A stretch of 64,000 nt of DNA, taken from assembly GCF_001510715.1 (NCBI RefSeq), contig NZ_LMTJ01000009.1:107214-171213 (forward strand), read 5' to 3'. Shown here piece by piece: positions 42,676 through 51,800 of the stretch (positions are counted from its first letter, which is position 1; each line of letters begins with the position of its first letter). Below the pieces are notes generated by a model that saw only the letters and a program-made list of their open reading frames with translations, was not told the DNA's origin and did no database searches. Source of the DNA: Bacillus sp. FJAT-29814 (GTDB taxonomy: Bacteria > Bacillota > Bacilli > Bacillales > Cytobacillaceae). Made by a program: the position numbers and the translations under genes.

Positions 42676-44400
42676 TTGAGTAAAATTATTCACGAAAAAA
42701 ATGTCCCGGCGGTAATGAGAGACGGAACCACGCTGTATGCGGATGTGTACCGACCCGAAGGAGAGGGGAAATATCCCGTTTTGCTGCAACGGACCCCGTA
42801 CAATAAGACATTTCTCCCCCTGACGACCATGGTATTGGACCCAATCGCTGCCGCGCACCAGGGATATGTCGTGATTATTCAGGATGTCCGCGGCCGGTTT
42901 GAATCCGAAGGGGAGCCATTTTACGCTTATAAAAATGAGTATCAGGATGGGTATGATTCAGTAGAATGGGCTGCTTCCTTGCCATACTCTGATGGAAATG
43001 TCGGCATGTATGGCCTGTCGTATAAGGGGATGACGCAATTTCAGGCTACGGTCATGCAACCGCCGCATCTTAAAGCGATTTTTCCAATTACATGGGGAAC
43101 CGATGTGTTTATGTACCGAGGAGGCGCGCTCGAATTGGGCCTGTTGATTTCCTGGTCGCTAGCCACCATCGGGCCGAATGCCGTGATTAGGGCGAAAAAG
43201 GGGAAGGCAGACTTCCTGCAGGAATTTATGCAGATGGTGCATGCGATTGACCATATTGAAGAGGCCGGCTTTAATCAATTGCCGATTCAGGACAGCCAGT
43301 GGCTCAAACTAGGGGATGGGTTCGCCTCGTTTGTTTACGATATATTGGAGCACGAAATAAGGGATGAATACCATCAGGAAATCAGTGTAAAAGAAAAGTC
43401 GGAACAGCTTAATGTGCCGGTGTTTGGAATCGCGGGCTGGTATGATCTTCTACTGGGCCAGGATCTCGAGCATTATGAAACATGGAAACACAAAAACAAT
43501 ACAAAGCTGATGATTGGCCCGTGGGCCCATGCAGGATTTGCCCCGCAGGTAGGAGACTTGAATTTCGGTTTAAGTGCATCAAGCTTGTTGCTCGAATTGA
43601 AAACCGATTTAACAAGCTTGCAATTACAGTGGTTTGATTATTGGTTAAAAGGAATCAAGAATGGGATTATGGACGAGGCGCCCGTAAAAATCTTTGTCAT
43701 GGGTGAAAACAAATGGCGCAGCGAACAGGAATGGCCATTACAAAGGACGGTTTATACGCCGTATTATTTCCACAGTAAAGGCAGAGCCAATACAAAGGAC
43801 GGGGATGGTTCCCTATCGCTAAACCTACCGCAGGACGAGAATTTTGACAGTTATGTCTATGATCCCGCCAATCCAGTTCCGTCTCTTGGGGGCAACCATC
43901 TAATGCCAGCGAATTACCAGCGGGGGCCAATTGACCAGCAACACCTTGAAGCACGGGAGGATGTGTTGGTCTACACTAGTGAGGCATTGGCGGAGGATTT
44001 AGAAGTCACCGGGCCGGTGAAGGTCATCCTGTATGCAGCAAGCTCTGCAGTGGATACCGACTTTACGGCAAAGCTTGTCGATGTCCATCCGACTGGAAAA
44101 GCGATTAACATTGTCGATGGAATCATCCGCGCCAAATACAGGGAGAAAAATCAGCCCGCTTCGCTCATCACACCTAATGAAGTCTACCGCTATGAAATTG
44201 ACTTGCTGGCAACCAGTAATGTTTTTAAAAAAGGGCATAAGCTTCGGGTAGAAATCTCAAGCAGCAATTTCCCTCGTTACGACCGCAATCTCAATACAGG
44301 GGAATCAGGGAAAAACAGTAAAGAATGCATCTCCGCTATCCAAAAAATCTATCATAGCGAAAAATATCCATCGCACATCCTATTGCCGGTTATACCATAA
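42676..44400 (+). CDS. CocE/NonD family hydrolase (S15-like)
   Basis: A 574-residue serine hydrolase related to cocaine esterase and X-Pro dipeptidyl peptidase. The N-terminal alpha/beta domain begins VPAVMRDGTTLYADVYRP; the nucleophile Ser lies in YGLSYKGMTQ, the Asp/His regions in GWYDLLLGQ and GPWAHAGF, and the C-terminal jelly-roll domain ends with SSNFPRYDRNLNTGE. It hydrolyses esters or amides. TTG 42676 follows GGGAAGGTGG. Monocistronic with its own terminator. Confidence 0.9.
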   Translation: MSKIIHEKNVPAVMRDGTTLYADVYRPEGEGKYPVLLQRTPYNKTFLPLTTMVLDPIAAAHQGYVVIIQDVRGRFESEGEPFYAYKNEYQDGYDSVEWAASLPYSDGNVGMYGLSYKGMTQFQATVMQPPHLKAIFPITWGTDVFMYRGGALELGLLISWSLATIGPNAVIRAKKGKADFLQEFMQMVHAIDHIEEAGFNQLPIQDSQWLKLGDGFASFVYDILEHEIRDEYHQEISVKEKSEQLNVPVFGIAGWYDLLLGQDLEHYETWKHKNNTKLMIGPWAHAGFAPQVGDLNFGLSASSLLLELKTDLTSLQLQWFDYWLKGIKNGIMDEAPVKIFVMGENKWRSEQEWPLQRTVYTPYYFHSKGRANTKDGDGSLSLNLPQDENFDSYVYDPANPVPSLGGNHLMPANYQRGPIDQQHLEAREDVLVYTSEALAEDLEVTGPVKVILYAASSAVDTDFTAKLVDVHPTGKAINIVDGIIRAKYREKNQPASLITPNEVYRYEIDLLATSNVFKKGHKLRVEISSSNFPRYDRNLNTGESGKNSKECISAIQKIYHSEKYPSHILLPVIP

Positions 44401-44411
44401 GAGGAAAGCCA

Positions 44412-44445
44412 AAGGGACGGTTCCAGCCACGAACCGTCCCTTGTT
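44412..44445 (+). terminator. Terminator hairpin
   Basis: AAGGGACGGTTC (44412-44423) pairs with GAACCGTCCCTT (44431-44442), followed by GTT. Confidence 0.82.
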
Positions 44446-44522
44446 CATTCATCATTTTGGGTTAATAGCACAAAAAACTGGGTAACTTAGCTAAAACAGA
44501 AAAACTTAGGAGTTGACCCAGC

Positions 44523-44708
44523 TTGATTATGCACTTTTATTTGTCACCATATATTGAAGATATTGATTACGATTACGATTCGTGGCACGGTTTTTCCAGA
44601 AATGTTTTTCTTAACACCTATGAACAGCAGCTTCAACCATCAACAAGGTTGAAAAATGGTTCCAAAGTGCAGTATTACCAGGTTTCCTTTGTCACCCAGT
44701 CCAAATGA
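44523..44708 (+). CDS. Small hypothetical protein
   Basis: A 61-residue frame beginning TTG 44523 (or ATG 44529) after TTAGGAG. It is acidic and aromatic at the start (YIEDIDYDYDSWHGF) and Gln/Ser-rich at the end. No known motif. The ribosome binding site supports it, but nothing else does. Confidence 0.42.
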   Translation: MIMHFYLSPYIEDIDYDYDSWHGFSRNVFLNTYEQQLQPSTRLKNGSKVQYYQVSFVTQSK

Positions 44709-44741
44709 CTTGACCTAGTGAGCAGGCCGACCACCGATTTT

Positions 44742-44900
44742 TTAATCGCGCATGGCGCCTGCCTCTCGGGAAGTCATGTCACCTTGTCCTGCGTTAACAT
44801 CTTTTTGAATTTGTTGTTGTACCTGTTGGGCATTGGTGCCGGCAAATTCGGGTTTCATAATTGAACTTACATTAGGCTTAGATTGTGGATTTTGTTTCAT
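44742..44900 (-). CDS. Gamma-type small acid-soluble spore protein-like peptide
   Basis: A 52-residue Gln/Asn/Ala-rich peptide with a perfect GAGGAGGACTTGT site before ATG 44900. The segment EFAGTNAQQVQQQIQKD resembles the repeated core of gamma-type SASPs (FATxTNxQQVKQQN), which are amino-acid stores of the spore core. It has one core copy, followed by NAGQGDMTSREAGAMRD. The assignment rests on this similarity; a related spore-specific protein is possible. Confidence 0.7.
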   Translation of the reverse strand: MKQNPQSKPNVSSIMKPEFAGTNAQQVQQQIQKDVNAGQGDMTSREAGAMRD

Positions 44901-45214
44901 ACAAGTCCTCCTCAATTATTTGTTGATTAACGGGTGCAATTTTGAAAAAGGCAAACACTGGGATGTGTTTACCCTTTTGATACAATGTGGATATAAGATA
45001 GTTATGAGGTACTCATTTGCTTAGTTAATGGATTTATTCTTAACAAGTAGTTGAGTCTTTGTTCCAACATCTCTAATAGGAACACAGCCTTAATAATTAT
45101 GGTCATAACAGTTTTAACTAAGATGGTAAGTGCGCTCAATTTTATCCCCCCACATTGAATTTAGTGTACGGAGAAACCGACACTACGTTTAATTTCTGCT
45201 AGAAGACAATCTTT
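44901..45214. other. Intergenic stretch without recognised feature
   Basis: Between the SASP-like start and the DUF3231 stop. No reading frame with a ribosome binding site, no clear terminator and no tandem repeat was seen. It should hold the promoter of the SASP-like gene, which I could not place. Confidence 0.5.
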
Positions 45215-46225
45215 TTATTCATTCCCATTGATGATCTGGGAACGGTTCTCCATTTGTGGGGGTTCCTCGAACCAGCCGTTTTCAATCTTAATTTTTATCC
45301 CTTCTTGAGCGTAAAAATAAATATCCTTTGCGATTAACATTGATTTCATTACTAAATCATTTCTTAAACTAAAAAATGCACCTGTTCCAGTGCCAACAAT
45401 GGAAAATCCATTGAGGATATAGATGCAATGCATCATCAGTTTGTCAGAAAAAGGTGGTACGGTTGACGAGGTTACCGTCGCTCCTGAGGTGGAGGAAAGT
45501 TGAACATCTGCCTCCAAAAGTAACTCCTCCATTATTTTAATTTGTTTCTTTGCAAGATCCATCCCTTTGATAAAATATTGTTTAACTTCTTTGTTCTGGG
45601 CACATTGGGCAAACCCTGTAATAAGCTGCATACCAATATTATTAGCTTCAAGATTGTGATGAAGGATCCCGACTTCAAGGTCCGTTAAAACCCTCTTATC
45701 GCCGGAGAGTTTAAAGCTCGCCCTAAACTTTTCACTAGTTATAAACTCATTTTTTTTAGGCATGGTCACTTTTGGAGGCAGACTAAGAATTCCCTTTTCG
45801 AGTAAATAAAAGGTTGAGAGTTTATAGATTTTTTGAGTAACGGTTGTAAGCCCCTCATAAATCGTCATCACCCTTTTATTGTAGGTCATATTCATACTAA
45901 GGGTGTATAGCCCCATACTTACTTCTTTTAAAATTCGGACAAACATCACATCAAACCCGTTGTCGTATAACTTTGGAGCTTCTAAATTTACATCGGCTGT
46001 TGTAAATCCAACAGGTTTAACCATTCCTTGTTCTGAAAAAATATCTTCTATTTCTTTCACATAAAAGTTGAGCTCCTGCCACAATCCTCCCAAAATATTA
46101 CTTGCCTCTGGATCATCGGCCTTTTCAATAAAATACTCTAAAAATCTCATGATTAAGGTCTTTTGCTGGTATGTTTGCCAAAGCGAGCCGACTTCGGAAA
46201 CATTTATAGGATTTGTAAGGATCAA
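45215..46225 (-). CDS. DUF3231 family protein
   Basis: A 336-residue protein made of two similar halves of about 165 residues, each predicted as a helical bundle, which is the DUF3231 layout widespread in Bacillus. The first half includes ILKEVSMGLYTLSMNMTYN and the second HHNLEANNIGMQLITGFAQCAQN. The family is of unknown function and is ferritin-like in general helix pattern. AGGTACTTTC lies before the ATG. A single gene with no terminator seen. Confidence 0.82.
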   Translation of the reverse strand: MILTNPINVSEVGSLWQTYQQKTLIMRFLEYFIEKADDPEASNILGGLWQELNFYVKEIEDIFSEQGMVKPVGFTTADVNLEAPKLYDNGFDVMFVRILKEVSMGLYTLSMNMTYNKRVMTIYEGLTTVTQKIYKLSTFYLLEKGILSLPPKVTMPKKNEFITSEKFRASFKLSGDKRVLTDLEVGILHHNLEANNIGMQLITGFAQCAQNKEVKQYFIKGMDLAKKQIKIMEELLLEADVQLSSTSGATVTSSTVPPFSDKLMMHCIYILNGFSIVGTGTGAFFSLRNDLVMKSMLIAKDIYFYAQEGIKIKIENGWFEEPPQMENRSQIINGNE

Positions 46226-46380
46226 TTGAAAGTACCTCCTACTTCATATCTGAAAATCCCAATATTTGCATATATTTAGAATTTCCATTAAAGGAAAAAC
46301 AATACTGTTGTTTGCAGAATGGCGCTAACAGTGATTTAGCGATAAAATAGACAGGAATGAACGAAACGGGGAGAATGAAC

Positions 46381-46842
46381 ATGGGTAACGAGATTGAAGA
46401 ATTGAAACTGGAATTAAACCGTTTAAAGGAAAATAATCGGGAGTTATTACAAACCAATGTTAAGCCTGGATTGCAAAGAAAAGTACAGGAATTTCTCGAT
46501 GACTTCGAGGATTATTTCCGCGAACGGGGCTTTGTGATTCGGAAAAAGGAAAATAAGGTCAGGGTCTCTTTCGATGATCTTCATTTAAAAGCTTTTTCCG
46601 ACGGCGGCCATGATATTTTTATCATGAGAGGAAAAGAGCAAATTGCCTCAGTAACCGTGAAATTTATTGGTGAAGGAAAGTCTGGTGGACAGGGTCAAAG
46701 TGTTGATTTGTTGGACCAACTGGAAAAAGAAAAATCTCTGGCCAAAGATCTTAGTAATCCTGTGTTTTATTACACTGGAAGGGAATTTGGATTTAAATAT
46801 GAATCGCCATTATCAGTTCTAGAAAGTATATTTGGGGTATAA
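46381..46842 (+). CDS. Hypothetical protein with N-terminal coiled coil
   Basis: A 153-residue protein. Residues 1-30 form a coiled coil (EIEELKLELNRLKENNREL). The centre LQRKVQEFLDDFEDYFRERGF leads into a beta-rich part. No membrane segment or known catalytic motif is visible. ATG 46381 is chosen because CGGGGAGA lies at suitable distance. A ~350-bp tandem array follows. Function unknown. Confidence 0.72.
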   Translation: MGNEIEELKLELNRLKENNRELLQTNVKPGLQRKVQEFLDDFEDYFRERGFVIRKKENKVRVSFDDLHLKAFSDGGHDIFIMRGKEQIASVTVKFIGEGKSGGQGQSVDLLDQLEKEKSLAKDLSNPVFYYTGREFGFKYESPLSVLESIFGV

Positions 46843-46918
46843 TCGAGTGCAGGTTTAAAGGAAGTCAAGGCCCCGCGTAAGAGTCTTAATTGGTCCACCT
46901 GGTCCTTAAAATTTGGTC

Positions 46919-47265
46919 ATTTTACCCCTATGAGAGGGCGAGAGAGTCTAATGGTAAAATAGACGCCGGTATTTTACTTGAAGAGGATCAGGAGAGTGGA
47001 TAGCGGTAAAAAAGAAGCGTCATTTTACACGAAGAGGGTTCGAGAGAGGGACTAGCGGTAAAAAAGACTCCCTTATTTTGCCCGATAAAGGGTCGAGAGA
47101 GTGTCCAGCGGTAAAAAAGAAGCCGTTATTTTACCCGAAGAGGGGTCGAGCGAAGGACTAGCGGTAAAAAAGACTCCCTTATTTTGACCGATAAAGGGTC
47201 GAGAGAGTGTCCAGCGGTAAAAAAAGAAGCCGTTATTTTACCCGAAGAGGGGTCAGCGGTCCTTA
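46919..47265. repeat. Long tandem array, ~53-bp period, seven units (array G)
   Basis: ATTTTACCC-type unit starts at 46919, 46971, 47022, 47075, 47128, 47181 and 47235 (steps 52, 51, 53, 53, 53, 54). GGTAAAA cores fall at 46953, 47005, 47057, 47110, 47163 and 47216. Each junction GGTAAAAAAGA-N-TTATTTTACC is an inverted repeat. Two alternating unit variants exist (AGAAGCCGTT and AGACTCCCTT), so units seem to have been duplicated in pairs. Same family as the array at 26815-26985. Confidence 0.9.
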
Positions 47266-47319
47266 TACATAATCAGTTAAAAGATAATCTATTATTCCAA
47301 ACATAGTGAGGCTGGGGAA

Positions 47320-47493
47320 ATGAATAAAAAAGAGATTGAATATAAAATAATGGAGTTAAAGGACGAGTATGTTCAGTTGCAACATAATCTTGAAAAATTG
47401 GAATATGTAAAAGGAATTTTGGACCCGTTGGAAAAACGGATTTCTGCCATTGAAGAGGAATTACGCACACTTAACCAATTATTACGAAAGTGA
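47320..47493 (+). CDS. Small coiled-coil protein, SE1832 family-like
   Basis: A 57-residue, almost wholly helical protein starting MNKKEIEYKIMELK and ending EEELRTLNQLLRK. It resembles the SE1832 family of short Bacillus/Staphylococcus proteins of unknown function. AGGCTGGGGAA precedes ATG 47320, and a good terminator follows at 47518-47544. Confidence 0.75.
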   Translation: MNKKEIEYKIMELKDEYVQLQHNLEKLEYVKGILDPLEKRISAIEEELRTLNQLLRK

Positions 47494-47517
47494 AATGGCA
47501 CTGCATTTACCAAGCTT

Positions 47518-47544
47518 AATCCCCTGATTCAAGGGGATTTTTTT
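47518..47544 (+). terminator. Terminator hairpin
   Basis: AATCCCC (47518-47524) pairs with GGGGATT (47533-47539), followed by TTTTT. Confidence 0.85.
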
Positions 47545-47633
47545 GTGAAAAAAGGGTTTCTTCAAATACTGTCGAATTCATAACGAGTTTGGCAGTTTCA
47601 TAAATTTATCGGTCAACATTTCGGAGGTATAGA

Positions 47634-48650
47634 ATGGTGTCAATTAATAAATCCAGTGCAGTTTCGAGCATTGCAAAGCTGCGTGAGATAAAAATTCCAG
47701 AAGACTATGAGCAACTTGCAATTTTACTAAATTTAATAGAGCCGGGTACCGCCACTGCTCAATCCCTCGAAGAAGAAGACCGGCAGATTCCAACATCATC
47801 TACTCTAAAACTAAATGAAAACGGGCTCTTAGTTGGCTTCGGCAGAACCAGAGTGATCGCAGAGACAGAAGAAGGCCAAATCATCGGTTATGGTGCTGCT
47901 TTTCGTGCTCCATGGGTGGACCCTGGTCAGGTAGGAAGTGAATTCTGTGTTCATCCCGATTATCGGGGACAAGGCGTAGGAGAGATGATTCTTTCACATA
48001 TTAATAATTGGGCTAATGGACATCAGGCCTCTGTTTTATCCTCAATCGTTATGGATTGGATTGATGGGTCGCTTCCATTCGTTCAAAAGCGTGGCTTTGT
48101 ATTGGATGCACATGTTTTTGAACTAGAATTGGATGTCAATCAATTTGATGCCCCAAAATATGCAGGTTTTGTAGATCAAGTTATATCGTCGGGCATTCAG
48201 TTTGTTACGTTAGCGGAACAGCCAGGCGAAGAGTCTGAACATAAACTTTACGAATTAAGTGTCGAGACATCCAAGGATAATCCAGGCCAGTTCGGAAGTC
48301 TTCCTCCTTTTGAACAATGGAGAAAAGAGTTTCTGCCGGAAGTCACATCACGTAATGACTGGGTATTCATTGCAGTTGAAGGTGACCGCTTTGTTGGAGT
48401 AAGTCAATTATACAGTACTGAAAATGCTGGTGTAATTTATACGAATTATACAGGCGTTCGAAAAGAATACCGTGGGCGCGGTATTGCAAAAGCGTTAAAG
48501 TTGCTATCTATTCAAGCAGCAATCAATGAAGGGGCACATACGATGACGACTGATTCGGAAAAAAATAACGCTCCAATGCAACATATTAATAGAAGTCTTG
48601 GCTATCGCCCGGGAAAAGGGCATTACCGGATTCTAAAACAATTTAAATAA
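47634..48650 (+). CDS. GNAT N-acetyltransferase, two-domain
   Basis: A 338-residue protein with two GNAT folds. The first has the acetyl-CoA loop VHPDYRGQGVGEM near residue 104, the second VRKEYRGRGIAKAL near 283, so both halves keep the R-x-x-G-x-G/A motif. Two-domain GNATs modify small molecules such as antibiotics or polyamines, or mycothiol precursors in other phyla. CGGAGGTATAGA precedes the ATG. Stands alone; substrate unknown. Confidence 0.9.
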   Translation: MVSINKSSAVSSIAKLREIKIPEDYEQLAILLNLIEPGTATAQSLEEEDRQIPTSSTLKLNENGLLVGFGRTRVIAETEEGQIIGYGAAFRAPWVDPGQVGSEFCVHPDYRGQGVGEMILSHINNWANGHQASVLSSIVMDWIDGSLPFVQKRGFVLDAHVFELELDVNQFDAPKYAGFVDQVISSGIQFVTLAEQPGEESEHKLYELSVETSKDNPGQFGSLPPFEQWRKEFLPEVTSRNDWVFIAVEGDRFVGVSQLYSTENAGVIYTNYTGVRKEYRGRGIAKALKLLSIQAAINEGAHTMTTDSEKNNAPMQHINRSLGYRPGKGHYRILKQFK

Positions 48651-48784
48651 CAGGGGACATGGTATGGTTATCATTTTTGTTAAGTTTCTATTACCTGCTC
48701 TTCTATTGATTTATCACCTTCGACAGACTTTGAAACTTTCTTATTTTCCCAACGTAATTACTTTATGGAAGGATGGTGGTCTTG

Positions 48785-49477
48785 ATGAGCCGGTTTTCAA
48801 TGGCGGAATTTATTAACCAAACGGAGCAAAAGGATAAAGGCGAGGGCTTTTTTGAACTAGAGACACCTCGTTTACTCGAAGTGAACTTGGATGGTCTTGT
48901 ATGGGCCAAAGCGGGGTCCATGGTCGCATATCATGGAAAAATTAAATTTGAGCGCGAAGGAATTTTGGAGCATGGACTTGGCACTGCATTTAAAAAGGCC
49001 TTAACTGGTGAAGGGGCCTCGTTAATGAAAGCAAATGGTACGGGAAAATTGTATCTTGCCGATGAGGGGAAAAAGATTATCATTTTAAATCTGCAAAACG
49101 ATTCTATTTTTGTGAACGGCAATGACTTACTTGCATTCGAACCAGGAATTAACTGGCAGATAAAATTAATGAAACGTATTACCGGAATGATGGCAGGGGG
49201 GCTATTCAATGTCCGCTGTGAAGGCTCGGGCATGATTGCGATTACCTCTCACTATGAACCACTGACATTGCGGGTGACGCCAGGCCAGCCGGTAATTACC
49301 GACCCAAATGCAACGGTTGCCTGGTCCGGAAACCTCCAGCCTGAGTTTCAAACAGATATTAGTTTAAAAACATTCTTTGGGAGGGGCAGTGGTGAATCGA
49401 TCCAGATGAGGTTCGAGGGTGAAGGCTTTGTCGTTGTGCAGCCTTTTGAAGAGGTAAAGAGGGTGGAGAAGAGTTAA
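48785..49477 (+). CDS. AIM24 family protein
   Basis: A 230-residue beta-rich protein of the AIM24/TIGR00266-like family, of unknown function in bacteria. Family marks are VWAKAGSMVAYHGKIKFER near residue 42, GLGTAFKKALTGEG, and the late TLRVTPGQPVITDPNATVAWS. No membrane segment. I prefer ATG 48785; the frame opens 12 bases earlier. Similar genes in Bacillus are often single, as here. Confidence 0.87.
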   Translation: MSRFSMAEFINQTEQKDKGEGFFELETPRLLEVNLDGLVWAKAGSMVAYHGKIKFEREGILEHGLGTAFKKALTGEGASLMKANGTGKLYLADEGKKIIILNLQNDSIFVNGNDLLAFEPGINWQIKLMKRITGMMAGGLFNVRCEGSGMIAITSHYEPLTLRVTPGQPVITDPNATVAWSGNLQPEFQTDISLKTFFGRGSGESIQMRFEGEGFVVVQPFEEVKRVEKS

Positions 49478-49555
49478 CCGGGTCTCGTAAAGCCGCATGA
49501 AAGGAACTCGTGAATCTTAGGGAGCTTACCAAGTTTGTAGCTCTAGGCAAAGAAT

Positions 49556-49600
49556 GTGCTAGGCACCATCCAGAATTTTGGAAAGTGCCTGGCACTTTTA
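49556..49600. terminator. Terminator of the GTGCCAGGCACC hairpin family
   Basis: GTGCTAGGCAC (49556-49566) pairs with GTGCCTGGCAC (49585-49595) with ATCC/GGA in the upper stem and TTTTA after it. Confidence 0.8.
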
Positions 49601-49675
49601 TTGTTCTATGATATGAAATTTCCTCGACGTTATCTGAACTACTACGTCTAAAGATATACACCTTTGAGTATTTAA

Positions 49676-50230
49676 TTAGGTATTCTGTTTAAGGAAATCC
49701 TCTGTAGAAACTACATGGGTATATATTCCGTTAAGGGCACTAATAAAGGCATAGTGAACCTGTTGTGCCGGCACGATGTTACCTCGAAAAGATAAATCCC
49801 TTGTCGTACATGCATCTTCAATAAGAGTAGATTCAAAGCCCAGCTCCATTGCCGCTCTGACTGTGGCATCAATACACATATGTGTCATCATCCCGACAAT
49901 CACTAGCTTCGTAACGCCGTTTTCTCTTAGTTTGCTTGCTAATTCAGTCCTAAAAAAGCTGTTAGGGGTATGTTTGATGATAATACTTTCCTGTTCTAGT
50001 GGCAGTACGGCTTCATTTATTTTAACGCCCTCTGTATCTGGCAGGAAGAAGCCTGCCCCTTCGCCAGTCGAAATATGCTGGACATGAAAGATATTTTTGG
50101 CGTTATGCTGTCTAAACCATTCCAGAACTTTACCGGCATTTTCGGCCGCTTTGACAGGATTGCATAACTCCATTTTTCCATTTGGAAAATAGTCATTCTG
50201 AATATCAATAATGATTAATGCTGTGCTCAT
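49676..50230 (-). CDS. Isochorismatase family cysteine hydrolase
   Basis: A 184-residue hydrolase of the isochorismatase/nicotinamidase fold. The Asp of IIDIQNDYF, the Lys of IIKHTPNSF and the nucleophile Cys in GMMTHMCIDATVRAA form the catalytic triad. The family hydrolyses amides and vinyl ethers. ATG 50230 follows GAGGTGG. It is divergent from an Lrp-type regulator gene 120 bases away, which probably controls it. Confidence 0.9.
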   Translation of the reverse strand: MSTALIIIDIQNDYFPNGKMELCNPVKAAENAGKVLEWFRQHNAKNIFHVQHISTGEGAGFFLPDTEGVKINEAVLPLEQESIIIKHTPNSFFRTELASKLRENGVTKLVIVGMMTHMCIDATVRAAMELGFESTLIEDACTTRDLSFRGNIVPAQQVHYAFISALNGIYTHVVSTEDFLKQNT

Positions 50231-50350
50231 TTTTTCCACCTCATTATATAAAATTTATTATAATTAGATGATATAGAACATCTTGAATCTTATCGATAAG
50301 TTGATGAAAGACTTTTCAGTCAAATCATTTCACGGTGAAAGGATTTTAAT

Positions 50351-50797
50351 ATGGAACTTGATCACATTGATTTTCAGCTCCTCCGGTTATTGGCCGAAAA
50401 TTCGCGGATTCAATGGAAAGACTTAGGGGAACAAATTCATATGACGGGGCAGGCTGTAGGAAATCGGATAAAAAAACTGGAGGAAAGTGGCGTTATTAAA
50501 GCCTACTCACTTATCATCGATGAATTGAAAATAGGGCTAGCCTATACAGCGTTCGCCATTATTCATATGAAATCAACCAATCATGATGCATTTATTCGCT
50601 TTATCCAAAATCAAAACGAGGTAGTCGAAGCACACCGAATTTCAGGGGGCGGATGTTTTCATTTAAAAATAAAAGTGGCAACGCAGGATCAATTAAATCA
50701 GTTTCTAGATAAACTTCTCGAACATGGGAACTACAGTTTAAACCTATCCATCCAAGAGATTAAGCAACGTAATCCAATGACAGCCAAGGATACTTAG
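50351..50797 (+). CDS. Lrp/AsnC family transcription regulator
   Basis: A 148-residue regulator. The N-terminal helix-turn-helix (LDHIDFQLLRLLAENSRIQWKDLGEQI and TGQAVGNRIKKLEESGVI) is followed by the RAM ligand domain with the HRISGGGCFHLKI core. Such proteins bind amino acids and form octamers. GGTGAAAGG precedes the ATG. Divergent from the isochorismatase-type gene, its probable target along with itself. Confidence 0.92.
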   Translation: MELDHIDFQLLRLLAENSRIQWKDLGEQIHMTGQAVGNRIKKLEESGVIKAYSLIIDELKIGLAYTAFAIIHMKSTNHDAFIRFIQNQNEVVEAHRISGGGCFHLKIKVATQDQLNQFLDKLLEHGNYSLNLSIQEIKQRNPMTAKDT

Positions 50798-50798
50798 A

Positions 50799-50823
50799 AA
50801 AAGCCGAGATTCGGCTTTTTTTA
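50799..50823 (+). terminator. Terminator hairpin
   Basis: AAGCCGA (50801-50807) pairs with TCGGCTT (50811-50817), followed by T6. Confidence 0.85.
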
Positions 50824-50867
50824 CTTTAAACCAACTAGGCATAAATAACCGTAAATAATGAACGAAA

Positions 50868-50907
50868 AAGGGCACCCCCAACCAAACAGGAGGGTGCCCA
50901 GCTTTTT
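50868..50907 (-). terminator. Terminator of the minus-strand CPBP gene
   Basis: GGGCACCC (50870-50877) pairs with GGGTGCCC (50892-50899). Read on the minus strand it is followed by CTTTTTCG. Confidence 0.8.
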
Positions 50908-51800
50908 TAAAAATTGGAAACTTTGTATTTTTTCAAAGATAGGAACAGGAATGTACCCATCGCAATAGCGGACCACATGAGTGAAATAGCGGGGTCAATA
51001 TTATTAACAACGAATAAGGACGGTATATGGCCAAAAGAGGAATCATCCATCGTAAGAAACCAGCCTAGAAGCATATTGTTAGCAGCATGCGCCCCAATTG
51101 CCAATTCAGTACTGTTTGTTTTCGTCGAAACATAACACCAAATGAATCCTGCTAACAAATAATCCATCCCAACCAAGATGGGTGAATAGCCCATTTCGGG
51201 ATTGATAAAATGGAGCGAGCCGAAAATTCCTCCAGCAATAAGCGATAAAACCAAAGGGTTCCGAATCCACTTTCCAATCAGCTGCATGAGATAGCCCCTG
51301 AAAAAAACCTCTTCACATGTCGTTTGGATTGGAGTGAGAACTAGTACTAACACAAATAAAAGCAAAAAATCAGAAAGACTGATTTCATTAATTGAATAAT
51401 CCCCAGGATTTAGGATCGCGTCAATAATTGTTGTGGCACTAAGGATGACAAAAAAGGTGATAAACCCATAGCCGACTTTCTTCCAGTCTATGTTTCTATT
51501 AGGCGTGATTAACGTCTTAAATTTCCGTTTATGGATGAAACGAACAGCAACAAAAATACCGAAAATCCAAATGATAAAGGTCGAATTCATTAAAGCAAAA
51601 TTGAGTAATGGGTCTAGACCAATGTATTCCATTTTCTCCGCGTCATAATAGGTATTAGGATCCCCATCCGTTCCAACCAACACCTCACCAATGATGCCAT
51701 AGGGAATGCCCGCAACGAAGATAAACAAAATGATCACGATAAATGACGATAAATACCTCTTCCAGCTATTCTTGCCTTCTTTAACATGAATAAAATCCAT
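50907..51800 (-). CDS. CPBP family intramembrane metalloprotease
   Basis: A 297-residue membrane protein with about eight segments. All three CPBP motifs are intact: EEVFFRGYLMQ (motif 1), FGSLHFINP (motif 2 His) and IGAHAANNMLLG (motif 3 His-Asn). Members are Rce1-like proteases or are linked to bacteriocin immunity. This differs from the CPBP-like gene at 11140, where motif 1 is broken. No neighbour suggests a substrate. Confidence 0.9.
   Translation of the reverse strand: MDFIHVKEGKNSWKRYLSSFIVIILFIFVAGIPYGIIGEVLVGTDGDPNTYYDAEKMEYIGLDPLLNFALMNSTFIIWIFGIFVAVRFIHKRKFKTLITPNRNIDWKKVGYGFITFFVILSATTIIDAILNPGDYSINEISLSDFLLLFVLVLVLTPIQTTCEEVFFRGYLMQLIGKWIRNPLVLSLIAGGIFGSLHFINPEMGYSPILVGMDYLLAGFIWCYVSTKTNSTELAIGAHAANNMLLGWFLTMDDSSFGHIPSLFVVNNIDPAISLMWSAIAMGTFLFLSLKKYKVSNF

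Noticed and set aside
46919..47265. CRISPR array
   Set aside because: Whole units, not just short repeats, are similar; there are no unique spacers of constant length and no cas genes in the window.
48664..48816. 50-codon hydrophobic reading frame before the AIM24 gene
   Set aside because: No ribosome binding site of note, and its last third overlaps the start of the AIM24 gene in another frame. It remains a weak possibility.
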